The translations under genes and the position numbers were made by a program. Shown here one piece after another: positions 1-9,633 of a DNA stretch of 64,000 nt. Position 1 is the first letter of the stretch. Each line of letters opens with the position of its first letter. A model generated the notes under the pieces. That model was not told where the DNA came from. It saw only the letters and a program-made list of their open reading frames with translations, and searched no databases. Location: assembly GCF_900104145.1 (NCBI RefSeq), contig NZ_FNLB01000008.1, forward strand, positions 62,001 to 126,000, read 5' to 3'. The DNA is from Pseudovibrio sp. Tun.PSC04-5.I4. Its GTDB lineage: Bacteria > Pseudomonadota > Alphaproteobacteria > Rhizobiales > Stappiaceae.

Positions 1-114
1 TGTTAATATTGAGTATGTCTTTGATGTTTGTTTGTCAACTGAGTGGTATAGTAGCCCTAGTTGTAGATGTGATAAGTTATAGAAATGACTAATCTTTCTA
101 TCAGTATATGCCAT
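1..114 (-). CDS. third NRPS gene, first 38 codons only (condensation domain start)
   Basis: Reading down the minus strand from an ATG at 114 gives an open frame to the window edge. Residues about 13-24 (YNLSHLQLGLLY) match the opening motif of a condensation domain and closely resemble the start of NRPS-A in this window (YPPSHLQLGLLF). A GGAG ribosome site lies inside the last codons of NRPS-B, and only four bases separate the NRPS-B stop from this ATG, so the genes are probably co-transcribed and translationally coupled. The gene is cut by the left edge, so its module count and any thioesterase cannot be seen. It means the assembly line does not end with NRPS-B, which itself lacks a release domain. 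Confidence 0.85.
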   Translation of the reverse strand, partial: MAYTDRKISHFYNLSHLQLGLLYHSVDKQTSKTYSILT

Positions 115-118
115 TTAA

Positions 119-3100
119 TCACTCCATTTGGTCCAATAGAGACTGGAGGTGTTTTTCTAATAAATTGGGACGTCGATAGTTATTTGATGACTGTCCATCG
201 CGTTCCGGGTGTGGTGTTTTTATCACCTTACTCAAATCTATTACCGATTGATTGGTGAAAATATCTCGGACTTGCAAACCAAGACCACGTTGCTTAGCGC
301 GACTAATAACCTGAAGGGCCAAGATAGAATCTCCCCCCAAATCGAAGAAGTTGTCCTCAACGCCGACCTGTGTCACGCCCAGAACTTCTGCCCAGATGCT
401 GGTAAGCATCTCTTCAACTGGTGTACGCGGAGCAATATAAGCCTTACGCACCAATCCGCTGTCATCAGGTTCTGGCAGCGCCTTGCGGTCAAGCTTTCCG
501 TTCGAGGTTAAGGGCAGAGCTGACAAAGTAACAAATGCCGCTGGAACCATGTAATCAGGCAAGGTCTGCTGAAGATGCGCGCGTAAATCACCTGCGCTTG
601 CATCTCCGACCACATAAGCAACCAGCCGCCCTTCTCCGGGGCCATCTGCACGTAGCAACACAGCTGCCTGACCAACGGATGGATGCGATGTTAGAGCCGC
701 TTCAATCTCACCGGTCTCGATCCGGTAACCCCGCAGCTTCACCTGATGGTCGTAGCGACCTAAGAACTCAAGTGCACCATCAGCACGCCGGCAAACCCGG
801 TCTCCGGTGCGGTATAACCGGCCTCCGGCCGAACCAAACGGATCTGGAACAAAACGTTCCGCGGTCAAATCCGGCCGCCCCAAGTAACCACGAGCTAAGC
901 CAACTCCGCCAATGTAAAGCTCGCCTGATACCCCAACAGGCACAGGCTCAAGCCCTCCATCAAGAACGTAAAGCTGAGTGTTCCAGATCGGATAACCAAT
1001 CGGAACAATTCCAACAGCGTTATGATCAGCCTGTTGAGAACCCACAAGATACCAGCTACAAGCTATAACCGTTTCTGTAGGGCCATATTCATTTACTATT
1101 TTAGTTTGCGGTGAATTTTGAGGCCACCACTTAAGATGTTCATAAAAAAGAGGTTCCCCACCTAGAATAACTGTGCCAATTTTTGCACCATTTGGATTAG
1201 GCCAACACACTGATTGTAAGTTCACTGTTCTCGCTGACGTAACAGCGAGGAAACTATAACAGTTTTTATTAATTCGCTCTGTTAGCCAGTTCTCCAATGC
1301 ATCTCTTTGATTTACGATGTAAGTAGTCGCTCCACCAATTAGAGGTAGAAAAATAGTTTGAACAGTTAAATCTGTTCCAATAGAAGTATCTACAGGCGCT
1401 CCTGTTCCAAAGTCTTTGTTATACTCTTTGTTTGCCCAAGACATGTAGTTTGCGACGCCATTATGACGGATCATGACCCCTTTCGGGCGTCCGGTTGAGC
1501 CGGACGTGTAAATCACATAGGCAAGGTTTTCAGCATCCACCGTCACATCCGGTGAGCTTTGAGGATATTGGCGAATGATCTCCGCATCGGCCTGCAAACA
1601 CACCAACGGATGATCACTGACCAATCCTGAATGAGCATCATCACATACAACAAGAGAGGCCCCCGCATCCTGCAGCATAAACGCTAACCGGTCAGGCGGA
1701 TAGGCAGGATCAAGCGGAAGGTAGGCACCTCCAGCCTTGAGGATGGCCAGCAAACTCACAACCATCTCAGCTGACCGGTCAACGCACAAGCCAACAATAA
1801 CTTCTGGGCCAACTCCAAGAGTACGCAAATGATGGGCAAGCTGATTGGCACGAGCCTCTAACTCACCATAACTTAAACACTGCCCCTCAAACTCCACTGC
1901 AACTGCATCTGGCTGTCGGGCAGCCTGTTCAGCAATAAGCTCATGCAAGCAACGGTCTTGCGGATAATCTGCTGCCGTTGCATTCCACTCTTCTAAAACC
2001 TGATGACGTTCTGCCTCATCAAGCAGTGAGAGCGTGGAGATCTTCTGCTCTGGATCTGCGGAGGCCATCGCCGCCAAAAGACGCTCCAGATGGACAACCA
2101 GGCGTTCCATTGTCGACGCTTCAAACAGATCTGTGCTGTATTCCAGGCGCCCGCGCAGCCCTTCCCGCGTTTCACTCAAACTCAAAGTAAGATCAAACTT
2201 TGCCGTATTGCCTGTGAGCGGCTCGCTCTGAACGCTTAGACCAGGCAGTGCCATGGCATCCCCTGGAGCGTTTTGCAGCACCAACATTGCCTGGAACAGA
2301 GGGTGGCGAGAAAGATCTCGTTGCGGCTGGAGTGCTTCAACCAACCGCTCAAACGGCACATCTTGATGACCATACGCTTCAAGCGCCAGTTCTCTCGTGC
2401 GAACCAGAAGGTCATGCACACTGGGATTATCTGACAGATTGCCGCGCAACACCAAGGTGTTGACAAAAAAGCCAATCAGCCCTTCCAGCTCTGGGCGGCG
2501 ACGCCCGGCCACAGGGGCACCCACCACCACATCATTTTGCTCGCTGTGACGGCTGAGCAGAACCTGAAAGGCTGCCAGAAGAACCATGAACAAGGTCACG
2601 CCTTCCCGCTGGCTCAAGGCTGTCAACGCGCCTGATAGTTCAGCCGGGAAAGTCACCTCAATCCGGGCCCCATGGCCACTCATCACTGCCGGACGAGGAT
2701 GATCTGTAGGAAGGTCTAATGTTGGAAGCTCCTGAAGCTTGTCACACCAGTACGAAAGCTGCCCCTCCAGACGCTCCCCCTCAAGCCAGCGCCGCTGCCA
2801 GGCGGCATAATCAGCATATTGCACGGGCAGGGTTGGAAGATCGGCTGGCCGTTCCTCACATTGTGCAGCATAAAGCTCTCCCAGTTCCCGCACCAAGACG
2901 CCTATGGACCAGGCATCAGAAACAATATGATGTATGCTCACAACCAGCACATGGCGATCCGCGGCAAGGCGTAAAAGCTCTGCCCGGAACAAGGGACCAG
3001 TCGAAAGATCAAACCGCGCAGCAGTCAGATCCTGCATGTGTGCCTTCAGCTGTTCTGAGGACAAGCCATCCACATCGGTAATCTTCAATAGGAAATCTGC

Positions 3101-6100
3101 CGGCGGATCAATTACCTGATAACCGACCCCCTCTTCTTCTACAATCCGCGTGCGCAAGCTCTCATGACGCTCAATCAGTGCTGCAAACGCCCTTTCAAGT
3201 GAAGGTACATCCAACGCACCATTTAACCTGACTGCCCCGGAAACATTATAAGCTGCCCCAACCTCTCGAAACTGATGTAAATGCCATAAAGATGTTTGCT
3301 CGTATGAAAGCTTCAAAGCCCCACTTCGGTCCACTGGATCCAGAGGCAGATCTTCCATAGTCCGGCCCAAACCGAGAGCCAGCTCGACAGCTGCCGCCAG
3401 ATCTTTAACGCATGGTGCCTCGAACAATGCCTTCAACGGTATCTCTACAGCAAAAGCCTGTCCCACACGCGCCATAACCTGCATGGCTAGAAGGGAATGC
3501 CCCCCCAAATCGAAGAAGTTGTCCTCAACGCCGACCTGTGTCACGCCCAGAACTTCTGCCCAGATGCTGGTAAGCATCTCTTCAACTGGTGTACGCGGAG
3601 CAATATAAGCCTTACGCACCAATCCGCTGTCATCAGGTTCTGGCAGCGCCTTGCGGTCAAGCTTTCCGTTCGGGGTTAAGGGCAGAGCTGACAAAGTAAC
3701 AAATGCCGCTGGAACCATGTAATCAGGCAAGGTCTGCTGAAGATGCGCGCGTAAATCACCTGCGCTTGCATCTCCGACCACATAAGCAACCAGCCGCCCT
3801 TCTCCGGGGCCATCTGCACGTAGCAACACAGCTGCCTGACCAACGGATGGATGCGATGTTAGAGCCGCTTCAATCTCACCGGTCTCGATCCGGTAACCCC
3901 GCAGCTTCACCTGATGGTCGTAGCGACCTAAGAACTCAAGTGCACCATCAGCACGCCGGCAAACCCGGTCTCCGGTGCGGTATAACCGGCCTCCGGCCGA
4001 ACCAAACGGATCTGGAACAAAACGTTCCGCGGTCAAATCCGGCCGCCCTAAATAACCACGAGCTAAGCCAACTCCGCCAATGTAAAGCTCGCCTGATACC
4101 CCAACAGGCACAGGCTCAAGCCCTCCATCAAGAACGTAAAGCTGAGTGTTCCAGATCGGATGACCGATCGGAACAGATGCTTTTCCTGACGTGACTTTAT
4201 GCAATGCAGACCAAATTGTCGTCTCACTCGGCCCATATAAATTCCAAACATGCTCATGGCATGCTGTTAACCCACCTGCAAGATCTCGGGATAGTGCTTC
4301 CCCACCACACAATATCTTTCGTAGTCCTGAAGGTATACCTCCAGTCTCCAACAAGAGATACCAAGTGGTAGGAGTAGCTTGAAGAACTGTTACGCGACTA
4401 CTCTTCAATATGTTAGTTAAGGCAAGTCCATCTGCTGCGCTTGACCGTGTTACCAAAACACAGCGGCCACCTAATATAAGTGGAGCTAAAATTTCAAGAG
4501 TAGCTATATCAAAAGTCAAGTTGGTAACTGCTGCCAAAACATCGCCAGCTGTGAGCTCAAGGACCGCTGTTAAGCTAGATAACGCCCCATTTAATCCTCC
4601 ATGACGGATCATGACCCCTTTAGGGTGTCCGGTTGAGCCGGACGTGTAAATCACATAGGCAAGGTTTTCAGCATCCACCGTCACATCCGGTGAGCTTTGA
4701 GGATATTGGCGAATGATCTCCGCATCGGCCTGCAAACACACCAACGGATGATCACTGACCAATCCTGAATGAGCATCATCACATACAACAAGAGAGGCCC
4801 CCGCATCCTGCAGCATAAACGCTAACCGGTCAGGCGGATAGGCAGGATCAAGTGGAAGGTAGGCACCTCCAGCCTTGAGGATGGCCAGCAAACTCACAAC
4901 CATCTCAGCTGACCGGTCAACGCACAAGCCAACAATAACTTCTGGGCCAACTCCAAGAGTACGCAGATGATGGGCAAGCTGATTGGCACGAGCCTCTAAC
5001 TCACCATAACTTAAACACTGCCCCTCAAACTCCACTGCAACTGCATCTGGCTGTCGGGCAACCTGTTCAGCAATAAGCTCATGCAAGCAACGGTCTTGCG
5101 GATAATCTGCTGCCGTTGCATTCCACTCTTCTAAAACCTGATGACGTTCTGCCTCATCAAGCAGTGAGAGCGTGGAGATCTTCTGCTCTGGATCTGCGGA
5201 GGCCATCGCCGCCAAAAGACGCTCCAGATGGACAACCAGGCGTTCCATTGTCGACGCTTCAAACAGATCTGTGCTGTATTCCAGGCGCCCGCGCAGCCCT
5301 TCCCGCGTTTCACTCAAACTCAAAGTAAGATCAAACTTTGCCGTATTGCCTGTGAGCGGCTCGCTCTGAACGCTTAGACCAGGCAGTGCCATGGCATCCC
5401 CTGGAGCGTTTTGCAGCACCAACATTGCCTGGAACAGAGGGTGGCGAGAAAGATCTCGTTGCGGCTGGAGTGCTTCAACCAACCGCTCAAACGGCACATC
5501 TTGATGACCATACGCTTCAAGCGCCAGTTCTCTCGTGCGAACCAGAAGGTCATGCACACTGGGATCATCTGACAGATTGCCGCGCAACACCAAGGTGTTG
5601 ACAAAAAAGCCAATCAGCCCTTCCAGCTCTGGGCGGCGACGCCCGGCCACAGGGGCACCCACCACCACATCATTTTGCTCGCTGTGACGGCTGAGCAGAA
5701 CCTGAAAGGCTGCCAGAAGAACCATGAACAAGGTCACGCCTTCCCGCTGGCTCAAGGCTGTCAACGCGCCTGATAGTTCAGCCGGGAAAGTCACCTCAAT
5801 CCGGGCCCCATGGCCACTCATCACTGCCGGACGAGGATGATCTGTAGGAAGGTCTAATGTTGGAAGCTCCTGAAGCTTGTCACACCAGTACGAAAGCTGC
5901 CCCTCCAGACGCTCCCCCTCAAGCCAGCGCCGCTGCCAGGCGGCATAATCAGCATATTGCACGGGCAGGGTTGGAAGATCGGCTGGCCGTTCCTCACATT
6001 GTGCAGCATAAAGCTCTCCCAGTTCCCGCACCAAGACGCCTATGGACCAGGCATCAGAAACAATATGATGTATGCTCACAACCAGCACATGGCGATCCGC

Positions 6101-9100
6101 GGCAAGGCGTAAAAGCTCTGCCCGGAACAAGGGACCAGTCGAAAGATCAAACCGCGCAGCAGTCAGATCCTGCATGTGTGCCTTCAGCTGTTCTGAGGAC
6201 AAGCCATCCACATCGGTAATCTTCAATAGGAAATCTGCCGGCGGATCAATTACCTGATAACCGACCCCCTCTTCTTCTACAATCCGCGTGCGCAAGCTCT
6301 CATGACGCTCAATCAGTGCTGCAAACGCCCTTTCAAGTGAAGGTACATCCAACGCACCATTTAACCTGACTGCCCCGGAAACATTATAAGCAGACTGTTC
6401 TGGTGCCAGTTGATCCAAAAACCAAAGACGTTCTTGAGAGTGTGAAAGCTTCAAAGCCCCACTTCGGTCCACTGGATCCAGAGGCAGATCTTCCATAGTC
6501 CGGCCCAAACCGAGAGCCAGCTCGACAGCTGCCGCCAGATCTTTAACGCATGGTGCCTCGAACAATGCCTTCAACGGTATCTCTACAGCAAAAGCCTGTC
6601 CCACACGCGCCATAACCTGCATGGCTAGAAGGGAATGCCCCCCCAAGTCGAAGAAGTTGTCCTCAACGCCGACCTGTGTCACGCCCAGAACTTCTGCCCA
6701 GATGCTGGTAAGCATCTCTTCAACTGGTGTACGCGGAGCAATATAAGCCTTACGCACCAATCCGCTGTCATCAGGTTCTGGCAGCGCCTTGCGGTCAAGC
6801 TTTCCGTTCGGGGTTAAGGGCAGAGCTGACAAAGTAACAAATGCCGCTGGAACCATGTAATCAGGCAAGGTCTGCTGAAGATGCGCGCGTAAATCACCTG
6901 CGCTTGCATCTCCGACCACATAAGCAACCAGCCGCCCTTCTCCGGGGCCATCTGCACGTAGCAACACAGCTGCCTGACCAACGGATGGATGCGATGTTAG
7001 AGCCGCTTCAATCTCACCGGTCTCGATCCGGTAACCCCGCAGCTTCACCTGATGGTCGTAGCGACCTAAGAACTCAAGTGCACCATCAGCACGCCGGTAA
7101 ACCCGGTCTCCGGTGCGGTATAACCGGCCTCCGGCCGAACCAAACGGATCTGGAACAAAACGTTCCGCGGTCAAATCCGGCCGCCCTAAATAACCACGAG
7201 CTAAGCCAACTCCGCCAATGTAAAGCTCGCCTGATACCCCAACAGGCACAGGCTCAAGCCCTCCATCAAGAACGTAAAGCTGAGTGTTCCAGATCGGATG
7301 ACCGATCGGAACAGATGCTTTTCCTGACGTGACTTTATGCAATGCAGACCAAATTGTCGTCTCACTCGGCCCATATAAATTCCAAACATGCTCATGGCAT
7401 GCTGTTAACCCACCTGCAAGATCTCGGGATAGTGCTTCCCCACCACACAATATCTTTCGTAGTCCTGAAGGTATACCTCCAGTCTCCAACAAGAGATACC
7501 AAGTGGCAGGAGTAGCTTGAAGAACTGTTACGCGACTACTCTTCAATATGTTAGTTAAGGCAAGTCCATCTGCTGCGCTTGACCGTGTTACCAAAACACA
7601 GCGGCCACCTAATATAAGTGGAGCTAAAATTTCAAGAGTAGCTATATCAAAAGTCAAGTTGGTAACTGCTGCCAAAACATCGCCAGCTGTGAGCTCAAGG
7701 ACCGCTGTTAAGCTAGATAACGCCCCATTTAATCCTCCATGACGGATCATGACCCCTTTAGGGTGTCCGGTTGAGCCGGACGTGTAAGTCACATAGGCAA
7801 GGTTTTCAGCATCCACCGTCACATCCGGTGAGCTTTGAGGATATTGGCGAATGATCTCCGCATCGGCCTGCAAACACACCAACGGATGATCACTGACCAA
7901 TCCTGAATGAGCATCATCACATACAACAAGAGAGGCCCCCGCATCCTGCAGCATAAACGCTAACCGGTCAGGCGGATAGGCAGGATCAAGCGGAAGGTAG
8001 GCACCTCCAGCCTTGAGGATGGCCAGCAAACTCACAACCATCTCAGCTGACCGGTCAACGCACAAGCCAACAATAACTTCTGGGCCAACTCCAAGAGTAC
8101 GCAGATGATGGGCAAGCTGATTGGCACGAGCCTCTAACTCACCATAACTTAAACACTGCCCCTCAAACTCCACTGCAACTGCATCTGGCTGTCGGGCAGC
8201 CTGTTCAGCAATAAGCTCATGCAAGCAACGGTCTTGCGGATAATCTGCTGCCGTTGCATTCCACTCTTCTAAAACCTGATGACGTTCTGCCTCATCAAGC
8301 AGTGAGAGCGTGGAGATCTTCTGCTCTGGATCTGCGGAGGCCATCGCCGCCAAAAGACGCTCCAGATGGACAACCAGGCGTTCCATTGTCGAAGAAAAAT
8401 AAACTTTGCTATCATATAGAAAGTTAATTTGGATGTTGTCTTTGGGAAGTATCTGTATACCAAGCGGATAATTTGTAAATTCGATTGACTTGCTATCCGT
8501 GACACAAAATTTACTACTGTTACCATCGCGCGTAATTGAATTAGGATAATTCTCATACATAAAAATACATTCAAACAGCGGACTTGATTGTGGAATATCA
8601 CTCCAGTTATGGATATCAACAAGCGGGCTATATTGGTGCTCCAATCGCTCAGTTTGCTCAATCTGCAACTGGTGAAGCCAGTCAACAAGAGCACAGTCGG
8701 GATTTATACGAACGCGCACAGGTAGTGTATTGATGAACATTCCAACGATGTCTTCGACCCCACGTAATTCTGGAGGCCGACCAGACGTCGTAGCTCCAAA
8801 AACAATATCGTTGGTCTCGCTGTGCCGGCTCAAAAGCAAAGCCCAAGCTGCTTGAAACACTGTATTCAACGTCACTCGATTTCGTCGCGCAAAGTCCTGC
8901 AAGGCTTGCGTTAATGTTCTCGTCAATCTATGAGAATGTATAACCTGTCGAACACTTTGATCTGTTGGTTTGGCTGAGTTCCCCACTCCTAATCTTGTTG
9001 GCTCTAATAGACCACTTAGCGCAGACCTCCAATAAGCTTCAGAGGCTTGTTGATCCTGCTGATTTAACCAAGTAATATAGTCTTCATATGGACGTACCGG

Positions 9101-9619
9101 TTCCAATCTCGGCTCTTGCCCGGATGAAAAAGCGCGATAACATTCAATAAACTCGCGAAAGACGATGGGTAATGACCACCCGTCTACGATAAGGTGATGC
9201 ATAGTAAGAATTACGCGATACTCTTCATCATCCATTTGGACAAGGGTTAACCGCAACAGTGGTGCGCTAGCTGGATCCAACCCCCGGGACCTGTCCTCAT
9301 CAATCAATTCAAAAAATCGTTTATCTTGCTCGGATTTTGACAAATGACGCCAGTCGTGCCAGTCAATCGGAAGTGCCACTTCTTGTAAAATGACTTGAAC
9401 AGGCTCTTCAACTTCTTTCCATATAAAACAAGCTCGTAAAGCTTCATGGCGCTCAATAATATAACGCCAAGACGCTTCAAAACTATCGCGGTCAAAAAAA
9501 CCACTAAATTGTTTTATCGTCGACAATAAATATGTGCCAGCGTGTTCGTTGTTTATATAAGAAAGAAATAGAACTCCCTTCTGAGTATTAGATAATTTGT
9601 ATATTTTATCAATGACCAT
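119..9619 (-). CDS. NRPS-B, three-module nonribosomal peptide synthetase (C-A-T x3)
   Basis: About 3166 residues. Domain order: C1 (~20-410, HHLIVDG), A1, T1 (~994, DLGGHS), C2 (~1057-1457, HHIVSDA), A2, T2 (~2040, DLGGHS), C3 (~2104-2504), A3, T3 (~3095, DLGGDS), then a short tail rich in Leu, Glu and Gln that could be a docking helix. A1 and A2 read as glycine; A3 is unassigned. There is no thioesterase, reductase or epimerase. The last carrier has the DLGGDS form usually seen before an epimerase, yet no epimerase follows. I chose the ATG at 9619 over a TTG at 9631; the stop of NRPS-A is 14 bases upstream. C1 is nearly identical at DNA level to C1 of NRPS-A over about 940 bp. It should accept the peptide from NRPS-A and pass it to the third NRPS. 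Cytoplasmic. Confidence 0.95.
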   Translation of the reverse strand: MVIDKIYKLSNTQKGVLFLSYINNEHAGTYLLSTIKQFSGFFDRDSFEASWRYIIERHEALRACFIWKEVEEPVQVILQEVALPIDWHDWRHLSKSEQDKRFFELIDEDRSRGLDPASAPLLRLTLVQMDDEEYRVILTMHHLIVDGWSLPIVFREFIECYRAFSSGQEPRLEPVRPYEDYITWLNQQDQQASEAYWRSALSGLLEPTRLGVGNSAKPTDQSVRQVIHSHRLTRTLTQALQDFARRNRVTLNTVFQAAWALLLSRHSETNDIVFGATTSGRPPELRGVEDIVGMFINTLPVRVRINPDCALVDWLHQLQIEQTERLEHQYSPLVDIHNWSDIPQSSPLFECIFMYENYPNSITRDGNSSKFCVTDSKSIEFTNYPLGIQILPKDNIQINFLYDSKVYFSSTMERLVVHLERLLAAMASADPEQKISTLSLLDEAERHQVLEEWNATAADYPQDRCLHELIAEQAARQPDAVAVEFEGQCLSYGELEARANQLAHHLRTLGVGPEVIVGLCVDRSAEMVVSLLAILKAGGAYLPLDPAYPPDRLAFMLQDAGASLVVCDDAHSGLVSDHPLVCLQADAEIIRQYPQSSPDVTVDAENLAYVTYTSGSTGHPKGVMIRHGGLNGALSSLTAVLELTAGDVLAAVTNLTFDIATLEILAPLILGGRCVLVTRSSAADGLALTNILKSSRVTVLQATPATWYLLLETGGIPSGLRKILCGGEALSRDLAGGLTACHEHVWNLYGPSETTIWSALHKVTSGKASVPIGHPIWNTQLYVLDGGLEPVPVGVSGELYIGGVGLARGYLGRPDLTAERFVPDPFGSAGGRLYRTGDRVYRRADGALEFLGRYDHQVKLRGYRIETGEIEAALTSHPSVGQAAVLLRADGPGEGRLVAYVVGDASAGDLRAHLQQTLPDYMVPAAFVTLSALPLTPNGKLDRKALPEPDDSGLVRKAYIAPRTPVEEMLTSIWAEVLGVTQVGVEDNFFDLGGHSLLAMQVMARVGQAFAVEIPLKALFEAPCVKDLAAAVELALGLGRTMEDLPLDPVDRSGALKLSHSQERLWFLDQLAPEQSAYNVSGAVRLNGALDVPSLERAFAALIERHESLRTRIVEEEGVGYQVIDPPADFLLKITDVDGLSSEQLKAHMQDLTAARFDLSTGPLFRAELLRLAADRHVLVVSIHHIVSDAWSIGVLVRELGELYAAQCEERPADLPTLPVQYADYAAWQRRWLEGERLEGQLSYWCDKLQELPTLDLPTDHPRPAVMSGHGARIEVTFPAELSGALTALSQREGVTLFMVLLAAFQVLLSRHSEQNDVVVGAPVAGRRRPELEGLIGFFVNTLVLRGNLSDDPSVHDLLVRTRELALEAYGHQDVPFERLVEALQPQRDLSRHPLFQAMLVLQNAPGDAMALPGLSVQSEPLTGNTAKFDLTLSLSETREGLRGRLEYSTDLFEASTMERLVVHLERLLAAMASADPEQKISTLSLLDEAERHQVLEEWNATAADYPQDRCLHELIAEQVARQPDAVAVEFEGQCLSYGELEARANQLAHHLRTLGVGPEVIVGLCVDRSAEMVVSLLAILKAGGAYLPLDPAYPPDRLAFMLQDAGASLVVCDDAHSGLVSDHPLVCLQADAEIIRQYPQSSPDVTVDAENLAYVIYTSGSTGHPKGVMIRHGGLNGALSSLTAVLELTAGDVLAAVTNLTFDIATLEILAPLILGGRCVLVTRSSAADGLALTNILKSSRVTVLQATPTTWYLLLETGGIPSGLRKILCGGEALSRDLAGGLTACHEHVWNLYGPSETTIWSALHKVTSGKASVPIGHPIWNTQLYVLDGGLEPVPVGVSGELYIGGVGLARGYLGRPDLTAERFVPDPFGSAGGRLYRTGDRVCRRADGALEFLGRYDHQVKLRGYRIETGEIEAALTSHPSVGQAAVLLRADGPGEGRLVAYVVGDASAGDLRAHLQQTLPDYMVPAAFVTLSALPLTPNGKLDRKALPEPDDSGLVRKAYIAPRTPVEEMLTSIWAEVLGVTQVGVEDNFFDLGGHSLLAMQVMARVGQAFAVEIPLKALFEAPCVKDLAAAVELALGLGRTMEDLPLDPVDRSGALKLSYEQTSLWHLHQFREVGAAYNVSGAVRLNGALDVPSLERAFAALIERHESLRTRIVEEEGVGYQVIDPPADFLLKITDVDGLSSEQLKAHMQDLTAARFDLSTGPLFRAELLRLAADRHVLVVSIHHIVSDAWSIGVLVRELGELYAAQCEERPADLPTLPVQYADYAAWQRRWLEGERLEGQLSYWCDKLQELPTLDLPTDHPRPAVMSGHGARIEVTFPAELSGALTALSQREGVTLFMVLLAAFQVLLSRHSEQNDVVVGAPVAGRRRPELEGLIGFFVNTLVLRGNLSDNPSVHDLLVRTRELALEAYGHQDVPFERLVEALQPQRDLSRHPLFQAMLVLQNAPGDAMALPGLSVQSEPLTGNTAKFDLTLSLSETREGLRGRLEYSTDLFEASTMERLVVHLERLLAAMASADPEQKISTLSLLDEAERHQVLEEWNATAADYPQDRCLHELIAEQAARQPDAVAVEFEGQCLSYGELEARANQLAHHLRTLGVGPEVIVGLCVDRSAEMVVSLLAILKAGGAYLPLDPAYPPDRLAFMLQDAGASLVVCDDAHSGLVSDHPLVCLQADAEIIRQYPQSSPDVTVDAENLAYVIYTSGSTGRPKGVMIRHNGVANYMSWANKEYNKDFGTGAPVDTSIGTDLTVQTIFLPLIGGATTYIVNQRDALENWLTERINKNCYSFLAVTSARTVNLQSVCWPNPNGAKIGTVILGGEPLFYEHLKWWPQNSPQTKIVNEYGPTETVIACSWYLVGSQQADHNAVGIVPIGYPIWNTQLYVLDGGLEPVPVGVSGELYIGGVGLARGYLGRPDLTAERFVPDPFGSAGGRLYRTGDRVCRRADGALEFLGRYDHQVKLRGYRIETGEIEAALTSHPSVGQAAVLLRADGPGEGRLVAYVVGDASAGDLRAHLQQTLPDYMVPAAFVTLSALPLTSNGKLDRKALPEPDDSGLVRKAYIAPRTPVEEMLTSIWAEVLGVTQVGVEDNFFDLGGDSILALQVISRAKQRGLGLQVRDIFTNQSVIDLSKVIKTPHPERDGQSSNNYRRPNLLEKHLQSLLDQME
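1008..1462 (-). other. A-domain specificity segment, NRPS-B module 3 (unassigned)
   Basis: This segment of about 455 bp is unique in the window; the flanking A-domain DNA is shared with the other five A domains. Aligned by eye to GrsA-PheA, the pocket reads D-L-Q-A-I-G-E-I-A. It shares the D-L start and the G-E pair of Asn-type pockets but lacks Thr at 239 and Lys at 278. No known code comes to mind, so the substrate is left open. Confidence 0.6.
4176..4601 (-). other. A-domain specificity segment, NRPS-B module 2 (glycine)
   Basis: The pocket reads D-I-L-Q-L-G-L-I-W plus the invariant Lys, the standard glycine code (DILQLGLIWK). The segment is nearly identical to that of module 1 exactly 3138 bp away. 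One visible protein difference is Thr instead of Ala after QATP. Confidence 0.85.
7314..7739 (-). other. A-domain specificity segment, NRPS-B module 1 (glycine)
   Basis: Same glycine pocket (D-I-L-Q-L-G-L-I-W) as module 2. The two modules look like a recent full-module duplication with a period of 3138 bp. Confidence 0.85.
8570..9511. repeat. near-identical 942-bp repeat in the first C domains of NRPS-A and NRPS-B
   Basis: This block matches 19438-20379 (offset 10868) almost base for base. I noticed one substitution, which changes Ile to Val in FEL(I/V)DED. The sequence differs abruptly on both sides, in the docking-type N-terminus and in the final part of the C domain. This pattern fits gene conversion or recent recombination between the two genes. 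Confidence 0.85.
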
Positions 9620-9633
9620 CTTAGTTCTCAATA

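Larger units (their letters stand above)
1485..8385. repeat. tandem NRPS module repeat, period 3138 bp
   Basis: DNA of NRPS-B repeats with a period of 3138 bp over long stretches. For example, positions 3497, 4601 and 5374 recur at 6635, 7739 and 8512-equivalent spacing wherever module content is the same. Blocks that break the repeat are the module 3 specificity segment, the first part of C3 (around 3250-3310) and the C1 region. The modules of NRPS-A (spacing about 3168 bp around 14281 and 17449) share the same backbone DNA. Confidence 0.8.

Noticed and set aside
1485..8385. Could the regular repeats be a CRISPR or satellite array?
   Set aside because: The period of about 3.1 kb is one NRPS module and the repeats encode conserved C, A and T domains.
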